Part shown: piece by piece, positions 35,056 through 42,267 of the stretch
How the letters are laid out: the number at the start of each line of letters is the position of its first letter
Numbering within the stretch: position 1 is the stretch's first letter
DNA from: an uncultured Bacteroidota bacterium
GTDB lineage: Bacteria; Bacteroidota; Bacteroidia; Chitinophagales; Chitinophagaceae
Direction: 5' to 3'
Assembly: GCA_903829015.1 (NCBI GenBank)
Contig: CAIKOJ010000218.1
Span: 1 to 46,064 of the forward strand
DNA: 46,064 bases
Made by a program: the position numbers and the translations under genes
Notes under the pieces: model-generated
Seen by the model: only the letters and a program-made list of their open reading frames with translations
Told to the model about the DNA's origin: nothing
The model's database searches: none

Positions 35056-35087
35056 AGCGAAGGCAACCGTAAATGGTTGCCTTCGTT
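35056..35087. terminator. Bidirectional hairpin between recQ and the cytochrome-like gene
   Basis: CGAAGGCAACC (35058-35068) pairs perfectly with GGTTGCCTTCG (35075-35085) over a 6-nt loop, extended at the base by A-T and G-T pairs. It lies between two convergent genes. Confidence 0.7.
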
Positions 35088-35109
35088 ACATAATAGAAAA
35101 GCGATGAGA

Positions 35110-35817
35110 TCAATTGTTTGGTGCACCAGCGGCGATCCATTTTCTTACCTGTGCTACTTCGCACGATGAGAGTTGGAAACTGGTAGGCGGCATAGCAATA
35201 AACCCTGGAGTATGGGCAATATTGCCAAGTAACTTACCTGCGGTTACTGAGGCCTTTACAGATGCGTAATCAGCTAAACTTCCACCGGGCGATGAAGATG
35301 TGTTATGGCAACCCACACAATAAGTTTGCATCATCGGTGCGATAGCACTGCTGTATGTAAAATTATTACTATCACAAGATGTGGTACAGGCACCATTATC
35401 AACTGCTCCCGCAGCTATCCAGCGACGAAGCAAGTCTAGTTGTGTCGCATTCAGAGGCGGTAGCCCTTGAGGCATTTTTTCATCATCCTCGCCGGACCCG
35501 TTGCCACCTGACACGGACTGGTAAATAGCACTGGCTGCGTAATTGCCCGGCACTATCCCCTTGCGCATGATGTTCTGATAGTTATCCAGCACATATCCTT
35601 TCTCTGCCTTGGAAGCACTGTGGCAGTTACTCATGGCACAATTTGATATGAAAATGGGCAGAATATCCCGCTCAAAGCAAATCTCAGGATCATTTGTTCT
35701 TTGACTATCGGGCAACACATAAGCAGGATGCGTACATGCATTCAAAAAAAACAACCCAACGGCAATTATCGTTGAATAAGTTAATAACGTTTTCCTAGAC
35801 CCTCTTTTTTTGTACAT
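35110..35817 (-). CDS. Lipoprotein with two c-type haem motifs
   Basis: A 235-residue lipoprotein with lipobox 'FLNAC' (Cys28). Two haem-like motifs are seen: CAMSNCH at 60-66, a C-x4-C-H spacing, and CVGCH at 167-171, the usual C-x2-C-H. Each is followed by a similar tail ending in 'LRRWIAAGA' and 'VRKWIAAGA', so the protein is two repeats of a Planctomycete-type cytochrome c domain, and the MPxxLPPL and MPPTSF Met residues could be axial ligands. Its probable role is outer-membrane or periplasmic electron transfer. It is convergent with recQ. Confidence 0.75.
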   Translation of the reverse strand: MYKKRGSRKTLLTYSTIIAVGLFFLNACTHPAYVLPDSQRTNDPEICFERDILPIFISNCAMSNCHSASKAEKGYVLDNYQNIMRKGIVPGNYAASAIYQSVSGGNGSGEDDEKMPQGLPPLNATQLDLLRRWIAAGAVDNGACTTSCDSNNFTYSSAIAPMMQTYCVGCHNTSSSPGGSLADYASVKASVTAGKLLGNIAHTPGFIAMPPTSFQLSSCEVAQVRKWIAAGAPNN

Positions 35818-35902
35818 AAACTAATATTTTTCAATTCTAAACAACAAAACTAGCATTTACGCTGCGGCAAACTCCTGACAATCATCATTTTAACAAAATT
35901 GG

Positions 35903-36061
35903 TTAAAAGTCAACCAAAAGAAAACAAGAACAGATTAAATGACAGAACATAATAACCGTGCCGATGAAAAGCGCACAAATCAAACCCGTAATAGGTGTAT
36001 AACCAATTGATTTCCAGACTCCATTAATTTCCATTATGGGCGCATCGGAATAATCTTTCAC
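35903..36061 (-). CDS. Possible small membrane protein (GTG start)
   Basis: A reading frame of 52 codons. From GTG at 36061 it reads 'KDYSDAPIMEINGVWKSIGY', then a long hydrophobic stretch ('TGLICALFIGTVIMFCHLICS') and a stop at 35903; an in-frame ATG lies at 36034. The hydrophobic helix suggests a membrane protein, but no homologue is recognised and it could be a chance frame. It is divergent from tetR. The rest of the 335-nt gap (35818-36152) holds the tetR promoter and operators. Confidence 0.25.
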   Translation of the reverse strand: MKDYSDAPIMEINGVWKSIGYTPITGLICALFIGTVIMFCHLICSCFLLVDF

Positions 36062-36070
36062 AAATTCAAT

Positions 36071-36108
36071 TAAACGTTTGTTTAGTTTTAAACAGTTGTT
36101 TAGTTTTG
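36071..36108 (+). promoter_or_regulatory. Promoter and paired operator palindromes of the efflux operon
   Basis: TTTG (36077-36080), 20 nt, then TAGTTTTG (36101-36108) is a perfect match to the Bacteroidota -33/-7 promoter (TTTG-N19-21-TAnnTTTG). Two copies of the palindrome TAAAC-N4-GTTTA, at 36071-36084 and 36089-36102, 18 nt apart, cover the -33 and -7 elements. A 12-bp direct repeat (TTGTTTAGTTTT) starts at 36078 and 36096. This is the arrangement expected for a TetR-family repressor blocking its own operon. Confidence 0.75.
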
Positions 36109-36152
36109 CATCCTAATTAAATAACAGGGAAAGTATATCACATTGAAATGAT

Positions 36153-36782
36153 ATGGAATTCAACGAAAAACAATTAGCGATCATTCACACTGCGGAAAAA
36201 CTGTTTTCGATAACTGGCTTCGATGGCACGTCGGTGCGGGACATAGCGAATGAGGCGGGCATTAACGTTGCAATGGTCTCTTACTACTTTGGCTCAAAGG
36301 AGAAACTGATGGAAGCTGTGTTTGAGCACAGAACCAACCAAATGCGCATAAAAGTGGAGAACATGCTGCAAAATGATGCAATAAGCCATCTTGAGAAGTT
36401 CTACCTGATCATCGATGAGTACGTTGATAAGTTCGTTAGCCGACAGGAGTTTCATAAACTAATGATGCGGGAGCAGTTTAACGAAAAAGGAACACAGATC
36501 ACCGATATGATTCACGAAGTAAAACTGAAGAATCTGGCATCTATAACGAAACTGATAAAAGCAGGACAGAAATCGGGTGACTTTGCCAAAAATGTAGACG
36601 TAGTGCTTATGATGGCAACCATAACCGGCACTGTGAGTCAGGTCATTAATTCGCAGAGATTTTACCGCGAGACCCATAATATGACGGACCTGCCGACTGA
36701 AGAATTCAACAAACACATACGAAAGAAACTAAGCACCTACCTGAAAAACATTTTTAAAACATTCCTGATAAATGAAGCATAA
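36153..36782 (+). CDS. TetR/AcrR-family transcriptional regulator
   Basis: A 209-residue regulator with the N-terminal TetR helix-turn-helix: 'LAIIHTAEKLFSITGFDGTSVRDIANEAGINVAMVSYYFGSKEKLMEAVFEH' (8-59; HTH about 25-47). The rest is the helical ligand-binding and dimer domain. It is the first gene of the efflux operon; its stop overlaps the ATG of the TolC gene by 11 nt, so the two are coupled. Two palindromes over its promoter suggest autorepression that is relieved by a transported drug or metabolite. Confidence 0.93.
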   Translation: MEFNEKQLAIIHTAEKLFSITGFDGTSVRDIANEAGINVAMVSYYFGSKEKLMEAVFEHRTNQMRIKVENMLQNDAISHLEKFYLIIDEYVDKFVSRQEFHKLMMREQFNEKGTQITDMIHEVKLKNLASITKLIKAGQKSGDFAKNVDVVLMMATITGTVSQVINSQRFYRETHNMTDLPTEEFNKHIRKKLSTYLKNIFKTFLINEA

Positions 36783-38106
36783 AATAATAATTGCAGCACT
36801 GGGTATCATATTGTTTTCAAACAGTACTACCCTACAGGCACAGAAAACAAAAAACCTTCCGTTAGACGAGGCTATTCAATTGGCTGTAAAAAACAGCGGG
36901 CAACTGAAAATTGCTAATTCAAAGGCAGATGAAGCGATGGCTCGATACAAAGAATCTAAAAACAATCGCTTGCCTGATGTTAAGGTTTCGGCGGCTTACT
37001 TAAGGGTGTCTTCGCCAAAGATCGATCTGAAAACAAGTTCAAGCAGCAGTACGGATACTACATCGAAATCGAAATCCTCCATGCCCAGTGTTGACCAGGT
37101 GGCTTATGGCATGGTAAATGCGTCGCTACCTTTGTTTTCAGGTTTTAGAATAAAATACGGAGTTGAATCTGCAAAATTTCTGGAGCAGGCTGCTAGATTA
37201 GATGCAGAGCAAAACAAAGAGGAACTAACAGAACTGACGATCAATGCGTATATCAATCTGTTTAAAAACAGAAAATCGTTGGAGTTAATACAGGAGAACC
37301 TGAAACAACAGAAACAGCGCGTCGCCGACTTTACCAATCTGGAAAAGAACGGATTGATGGCTCGCAACGATCTGTTGAAGGCTCAATTGGCACAATCTAA
37401 TATTGAACTGGCACTGCTGGATGCGCAAAACAACCTGACAATGACCTATATCAATATGAACCTGCTCCTTGGCCTGCCGGAAGATACTGAGCTGGTACCT
37501 GACAATGAGTTTGTCGGTACCGGAGAAGCTGGCACCGCAATTGCATGGGAGCAAATAGCTCTTGGCAAAAGAAAAGATATTGCAGCATTATCGTTAAGAG
37601 AGAAGGCCGCCGGATCTGCGGTTAAATCAATTAAAGGCGAATACTATCCTGGAATAGCTCTTACAGGAGGATATGTTGCAGCAGATATACCCAACTTCCT
37701 AACCATCACCAATGCACTCAACATAGGCTTAGGACTACAGTACAATCTGGGTGCTTTATGGAAAACCGGCGCAAAAGTTGCTGAAGCAAAAGCAAGGCTT
37801 TACCAGACGCAGATATCGCAAAACATGCTGTCCGATCAGATCAAAACACAAGTTAACAAGTCTTACCACGATTATATCCTCGCAAATCAGAAGATTGAGG
37901 TTTATACAAGAGCCACAGAGCAGGCAAATGAAAACTACCGAATCACGAAAAACAAATTTGACAACAACCTGGTAACAACGACCGACCTACTGGAAGCGGA
38001 TGTGATGCAGCTACAGGCAAAACTAAACCTTATGTTCTCTAAAGCCGACGCATATGCAGCTTACAAGAAACTACAGCAAACCTCTGGTACGCTACTTGAA
38101 AAATAA
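36772..38106 (+). CDS. TolC-family outer-membrane efflux protein
   Basis: A 444-residue outer-membrane channel with signal peptide (MKHKIIIAALGIILFSNSTTLQAQ) and the TolC duplication: 'LPLDEAIQLAVKNSGQLKIANSKADEAMARYKESKNNRLPDVKVSAAYLRV' for the first half and 'IALGKRKDIAALSLREKAAGSAVKSIKGEYYPGIALTGGY' for the second, with long coiled-coil hairpins between. It provides the exit duct for the periplasmic adaptor and MFS pump encoded next. Residues 85-110 hold a Ser/Thr/Lys-rich low-complexity insert. Confidence 0.93.
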   Translation: MKHKIIIAALGIILFSNSTTLQAQKTKNLPLDEAIQLAVKNSGQLKIANSKADEAMARYKESKNNRLPDVKVSAAYLRVSSPKIDLKTSSSSSTDTTSKSKSSMPSVDQVAYGMVNASLPLFSGFRIKYGVESAKFLEQAARLDAEQNKEELTELTINAYINLFKNRKSLELIQENLKQQKQRVADFTNLEKNGLMARNDLLKAQLAQSNIELALLDAQNNLTMTYINMNLLLGLPEDTELVPDNEFVGTGEAGTAIAWEQIALGKRKDIAALSLREKAAGSAVKSIKGEYYPGIALTGGYVAADIPNFLTITNALNIGLGLQYNLGALWKTGAKVAEAKARLYQTQISQNMLSDQIKTQVNKSYHDYILANQKIEVYTRATEQANENYRITKNKFDNNLVTTTDLLEADVMQLQAKLNLMFSKADAYAAYKKLQQTSGTLLEK

Positions 38107-38164
38107 CCAATCCATAAACACACAATTACTATTCAATTTTTCGACCTAATAAAAATCAATATAA

Positions 38165-39283
38165 ATGTCTCAGCAAACACAACCAAATACAGCTCCTCAC
38201 GGCCAGGCAGAAGCACCTAAAAAGAAAAGCAAAGGATTCGTAATAGCATTAATAGTATTGCTGCTTGGCGGCATTACTTTCGGACTTACAAAATATCTCC
38301 ATGGCCTTCATCACGAAGAAACGGAAGATGCACAAATTGAATCAGCCATAAGTCCGGTAATACCACGTATTTCGGGTTATGTGATGGAGGTAAGGGTAAA
38401 GGACAACCAGCGGGTAAAAAAAGGAGATACACTCGTGATACTGGATAACCGTACCGAACTGATCCAGGTAGCACAGGCACAGGCAGCGCTCACAGTGGCA
38501 CAAAACAACTTAAATGTTGCGGAAGCAACTACTAAGGTATCGAAGGCAAATATCACCACAGTTCAATCGAATGTGGCGGCAGCAGATGCTCAGATAGAGG
38601 CTGCAAAGATTGCCCAGACACGTGCCACTCAGGATTATAACCGTTACGTGAACCTGATAAAGGATCATTCTATCACACAGCAGCAATTTGAGCAGGCCGA
38701 AGCTGCAAAGCTGTCTGCCGACAAACAATTGGAAGTACTGGTAAGGCAGAGGAATTCTGTTGTTAACCAGACTAATGCTGCAACAACACAAAGCGCTGCT
38801 ACCGGACAACAAGTAGGCGTAGCTAATGCAACCATTCAGCAAAGAAAGGCTGATTTGGATAACGCAATGCTGAACCTGTCTTACACAATAATTACCGCAC
38901 CAGACGACGGACTTGTTTCTAAAGTGAATGTACAACCTGGTCAGCTGCTGCAGATAGGGCAAACATTGTTCAGCGTTGTATCTGACGAGGCCCCGTGGGT
39001 GGTTGCCAACTTCAAAGAAACACAATTGGCAAAAATGAGGGCCGGCCAGAAAGTAACCATTCATGTAGACGCCTACCCCAATCATGACTTCGAAGCAAAG
39101 GTCGCTTCTTTCTCCCCAGCCACCGGCGCAAGGTTTGCACTGCTGCCGCCAGACAACGCTTCTGGAAACTTTGTAAAAGTGGTGCAGCGCTTGCCGGTAA
39201 AAATTGAATTCACTGGTAAGGATCCTTTTGTAAAAGAACTGCGCCCCGGCATGAACGTGGTAATAGACGTGCATATCGATTAA
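38165..39283 (+). CDS. HlyD/EmrA-family membrane-fusion protein
   Basis: A 372-residue periplasmic adaptor with one N-terminal TM (about 23-45), a lipoyl/barrel-sandwich segment ('ISPVIPRISGYVMEVRVKDNQRVKKGDTLVILDNR'), a long coiled-coil hairpin (about 95-225) and a return half-motif ('IITAPDDGLVSKVNVQPGQLLQIGQTLFSVV', near 240-270). The closing 'LPVKIEF...LRPGMNVVIDVHI' matches EmrA. It links the inner-membrane EmrB-type pump to the TolC channel. The start is the ATG at 38165, 58 nt after tolC. Confidence 0.93.
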   Translation: MSQQTQPNTAPHGQAEAPKKKSKGFVIALIVLLLGGITFGLTKYLHGLHHEETEDAQIESAISPVIPRISGYVMEVRVKDNQRVKKGDTLVILDNRTELIQVAQAQAALTVAQNNLNVAEATTKVSKANITTVQSNVAAADAQIEAAKIAQTRATQDYNRYVNLIKDHSITQQQFEQAEAAKLSADKQLEVLVRQRNSVVNQTNAATTQSAATGQQVGVANATIQQRKADLDNAMLNLSYTIITAPDDGLVSKVNVQPGQLLQIGQTLFSVVSDEAPWVVANFKETQLAKMRAGQKVTIHVDAYPNHDFEAKVASFSPATGARFALLPPDNASGNFVKVVQRLPVKIEFTGKDPFVKELRPGMNVVIDVHID

Positions 39284-39339
39284 TTGAACAGGGATTAAGA
39301 AGTAAACGAAAAAGCAGTCATCAGAACTACACTATTTAA

Positions 39340-40926
39340 ATGCAGCAGGAATCTTTAGTTGAATATGGATCAAGGAGGGTGATCATAACGATCACGGCTA
39401 TCTTTTGCGCTCTGCTGGAGATCGTTGATACCACGATCGTAAACGTAGCGCTGAATGATATGAAGGGCAACCTTGGTGCCACACTTAATGAAATTGGCTG
39501 GGTGATCACCGCCTATGCAATTGGCAATGTGATCATCGTGCCTATGACAAGCTGGCTATCTGCACAGTTTGGCAGAAGAAACTATTTTGCCGCATCGATC
39601 ATCATTTTCACCATTTGCTCTTTCCTGTGCGGTAACGCCTCGGGCATATGGCAGCTGGTATTTTTCAGGTTTCTGCAGGGCCTTGGCGGTGGCGCGCTAC
39701 TGGTTACCTCTCAAACAATTATTACAGAGAGTTATCCACCCGAGAAGCGTGGTATGGCACAGGCCATTTACGGTTTGGGCGTAATCATTGGCCCCACCCT
39801 TGGACCACCACTTGGAGGCTATATCGTTGAACATTTTTCATGGCCATACATTTTCTATATCAATATCCCAATAGGTATTGTTGCAACACTGCTGACACTT
39901 CAGTTTGTACGCAGCCCTAAATATGCCGAAAAGAAAAGAGCCAGTGAAGTCGATTGGCTGGGCATGGCTCTGCTTGCAATTTCAGTTGGGTCTCTGCAAT
40001 ACGTGCTGGAACGCGGTCAGGAAGATGACTGGTTTGCCAGCTCTACAATTACGGCCCTGGCCGTTACCGCCGTGCTCGGTGTTTTCTTCTTTATCTGGCG
40101 CGAGCTCACAGCAAAGAACCCGATTGTGGAGCTGAGAGTACTGGGCAACACCAACCTTAGGGTGGGCACAATACTTTCATTCATTATGGGCTTTGGATTG
40201 TACGGTTCTACATTCATCATCCCGCTCTACCTGCAAAGCACGCTTGGGTGGACAGCCCAACAGGCCGGCGAATTAATGATACCTGCCGCACTAACCACTG
40301 CATTTATGATGCCAATGATCGGGCGAATGATCCAAAAAGGCGTGAGTCAGCAGTTTCTTGTGGCCATAGGCATGTTCATCTTCTGCATATTCAGTTTCTG
40401 GGGTTACAATATTCTTACTCCGGATACTGGCAGAAATTCTTTCCTCTGGATGCTGATAGTGCGCGGACTTGGAATGGGTCTGCTGTTCATACCTATCACT
40501 ACCCTTTCGCTGTCTACATTAAAAGGACAGCAGATTGGTCAGGGAGCATCATTTACCGGTATGATGAGGCAGTTGGGCGGATCGTTTGGTATAGCCCTGA
40601 TCACTACTTTCATGGCTCATCAAAACACCGTTCACAGAAGTGCACTGGTAACCCATATTCAGGCCGACAACCCATACGTGCAGCAGCGTGTGCACAATAT
40701 GCAACAAAACTATATCAACCATGGTATGTCGCCGGATGTGGCGCTGCAAAGTGCCTACAAGTCGCTCGACTATATGGTGATGAAGCAGGCATCGGTATTG
40801 TCGTACATGGATGTATTCCTTTACCTGGCGCTTATGTTCCTTATTTGCATACCATTTGTGCTCATTGTAAAAGAGAAGAAACACAAGAAGGAAGAAATGG
40901 CAGAAGCTGCCGCAGCGGCACATTAA
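39340..40926 (+). CDS. EmrB/QacA-type MFS drug transporter (DHA2, 14 TM)
   Basis: A 528-residue proton-driven drug exporter of the DHA2 family, whose typical members have 14 TM helices. Motif D1 'DTTIVNVALND' lies at 30-40, motif A 'SAQFGRRNYF' near 74-83 and motif C 'GLGVIIGPTLGPPLGGYI' near 147-164. The C-terminus has a basic cytoplasmic tail 'VKEKKHKKEEMAEAAAAAH'. It is the last gene of the operon, 56 nt after the EmrA-type gene. The full set (TetR, TolC, EmrA, EmrB) forms a complete tripartite system; the substrate cannot be read from the sequence. Confidence 0.95.
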   Translation: MQQESLVEYGSRRVIITITAIFCALLEIVDTTIVNVALNDMKGNLGATLNEIGWVITAYAIGNVIIVPMTSWLSAQFGRRNYFAASIIIFTICSFLCGNASGIWQLVFFRFLQGLGGGALLVTSQTIITESYPPEKRGMAQAIYGLGVIIGPTLGPPLGGYIVEHFSWPYIFYINIPIGIVATLLTLQFVRSPKYAEKKRASEVDWLGMALLAISVGSLQYVLERGQEDDWFASSTITALAVTAVLGVFFFIWRELTAKNPIVELRVLGNTNLRVGTILSFIMGFGLYGSTFIIPLYLQSTLGWTAQQAGELMIPAALTTAFMMPMIGRMIQKGVSQQFLVAIGMFIFCIFSFWGYNILTPDTGRNSFLWMLIVRGLGMGLLFIPITTLSLSTLKGQQIGQGASFTGMMRQLGGSFGIALITTFMAHQNTVHRSALVTHIQADNPYVQQRVHNMQQNYINHGMSPDVALQSAYKSLDYMVMKQASVLSYMDVFLYLALMFLICIPFVLIVKEKKHKKEEMAEAAAAAH

Positions 40927-40931
40927 AATGA

Positions 40932-40990
40932 CAAAGCCTCCGTTTGCACAGAGGCTTTGCTGTTGCTGTAAGACCGGTAATCAATTACCG
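40932..40990 (+). terminator. Two hairpins after the efflux operon
   Basis: CAAAGCCTC (40932-40940) pairs with GAGGCTTTG (40951-40959), and CGGTAA (40975-40980) pairs with TTACCG (40985-40990) around TCAA, followed by TTTACAG. No long T-run is present. They lie between the operon and the convergent HD-domain gene. Confidence 0.55.
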
Positions 40991-41044
40991 TTTACAGCTC
41001 CGAGGTTTGGCACCGCAGCAAAGGTACGTCATTCTGCTAAATGG

Positions 41045-41626
41045 TCAGGCTTTCAGCTTTGCCTTTACTACCGATATATATTCTTCCTTTTTTTCCTTGC
41101 GTAGTTTCTTTGCCGATTTGGTGAAATACCTGTGCTTCTCTAAGAACCGCACCTGTATCTTATTCCATTGGTCTTCATTATCTATAATTCCGTACATGCA
41201 AAGTTCTTCGTACAGTCCGTTACCGATTTTAAAGAAATCATCTCTGCCCAGATAATCAAGATCCGCATCGCAGATGATCTCTTCCAGAAGATTATGTGGT
41301 GTTTGTGGAATCTTTGTTGCCATGATCATGCCGCAAATTCGGTTGATCTGATCTTCGGAATAGTTATATGCCGGCAGGTACTCCCGCACTATCTCACAGG
41401 AGATAGTCTCGTGCTCGACCTGTTGGCGCAGAAACCCCGAATCATGAAACAAAACTGCAGTAAGCAACAATGTCAATTCCTCTCCGTCAACTCCTTCCAT
41501 CGACGCCAGTATCTTTGCTGAGCGGTAAACATCTTTAATGTGCTCAGCACTGTGGTAGGTAAGGTTTTTCGGTAGTTCCCTTTTAAGTTTCTTTAAAATA
41601 AAAAGTTTTACTTTTTCAAATTCCAT
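41045..41626 (-). CDS. HD-domain metal-dependent phosphohydrolase
   Basis: A 193-residue HD-superfamily protein. Metal ligands are visible: 'YHSAEHIKDV' (about 24-33), the HD pair in 'TAVLFHDSGFLRQ' (about 57-68) and 'ICDADLDYLG' (about 118-127). HD enzymes hydrolyse phosphate esters of nucleotides or signal molecules; the substrate is unknown, although related genes are often next to cyclase-like proteins. The C-terminus is Lys-rich ('KSAKKLRKEKKEEY'). The 228-nt gap up to 41854 is AT-rich and I see no gene in it. Confidence 0.85.
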   Translation of the reverse strand: MEFEKVKLFILKKLKRELPKNLTYHSAEHIKDVYRSAKILASMEGVDGEELTLLLTAVLFHDSGFLRQQVEHETISCEIVREYLPAYNYSEDQINRICGMIMATKIPQTPHNLLEEIICDADLDYLGRDDFFKIGNGLYEELCMYGIIDNEDQWNKIQVRFLEKHRYFTKSAKKLRKEKKEEYISVVKAKLKA

Positions 41627-41854
41627 CAGTCATTCTTTAAATAAATCATATGCACAACCAGCCAATTCCGGTGTAGATAAAAACATGCAACAACTCCTAA
41701 GTGGTGAAATTGTATAACTAATGTAATACAATTTTAATAATTTTCATTAATTTTTAATCAATTTTTCCTTTAAACTGCCACTATTTAACATTGCCTAAAG
41801 TGGATCAGGCTGTGCACCCTCATTCAAAGCTTTAATTTCTGCACTGTAAATACA

Positions 41855-42205
41855 CTATGCGGTTGCGGATCTTGGTGAAAGCAATGCACCTGCCCATGCA
41901 GCAAGACCACCCACCAAACCACCGATAACTACAGTAACCAAGATGAACAAAGCAGAATTGGGCAAATGAAATAACGATGCCATCCTTGCCGATAAGATAT
42001 GCTCATTTGCTACATCGCGCAGTAAAGCCAATATCAGCCACAACATACCAACTCCGCAGAAACCCATAACGAACGATTTGCCACCGCTCCATTTCATGAA
42101 TAACGCTACAAGAAAACAAACCACGGCCATACTCCACCAGGGCAGAAAATACTCAGCCACGGCAGATAAAACACCAACCATCAATATCGAATACAAAAAC
42201 CTCAT
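41855..42205 (-). CDS. Small inner-membrane protein of unknown function
   Basis: A 116-residue protein with about four TM segments (about 3-18, 23-37, 48-65, 85-108), including a glycine-rich last helix ('FILVTVVIGGLVGGLAAWAGALL'). No family is recognised. It lies 60 nt downstream of the acylase gene on the same strand and has its own -7 candidate (TATTTTTG, 42226-42233) next to a short tandem repeat, so it may be expressed alone. Confidence 0.6.
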   Translation of the reverse strand: MRFLYSILMVGVLSAVAEYFLPWWSMAVVCFLVALFMKWSGGKSFVMGFCGVGMLWLILALLRDVANEHILSARMASLFHLPNSALFILVTVVIGGLVGGLAAWAGALLSPRSATA

Positions 42206-42225
42206 AGTTCAGCAAACAATCTTTT

Positions 42226-42233
42226 CAAAAATA
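42226..42233 (-). promoter_or_regulatory. Candidate -7 element of the small membrane protein gene
   Basis: Minus-strand TATTTTTG fits TAnnTTTG exactly, 21 nt before the ATG. A TTG supplied by the adjacent octamer repeat lies 21 nt further upstream and could serve as the -33. Confidence 0.4.
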
Positions 42234-42235
42234 CA

Positions 42236-42267
42236 AATCAACTAATCAACCAATCAACCAATCAACT
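42236..42267. repeat. Four-copy octamer tandem repeat
   Basis: The 8-nt unit AATCAACY (Y is T, C, C, T) occurs four times in tandem, covering the stop region of the acylase gene and the upstream side of the small membrane protein promoter. A fifth unit (AATTAATA, 42268-42275) is degenerate. Confidence 0.8.
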
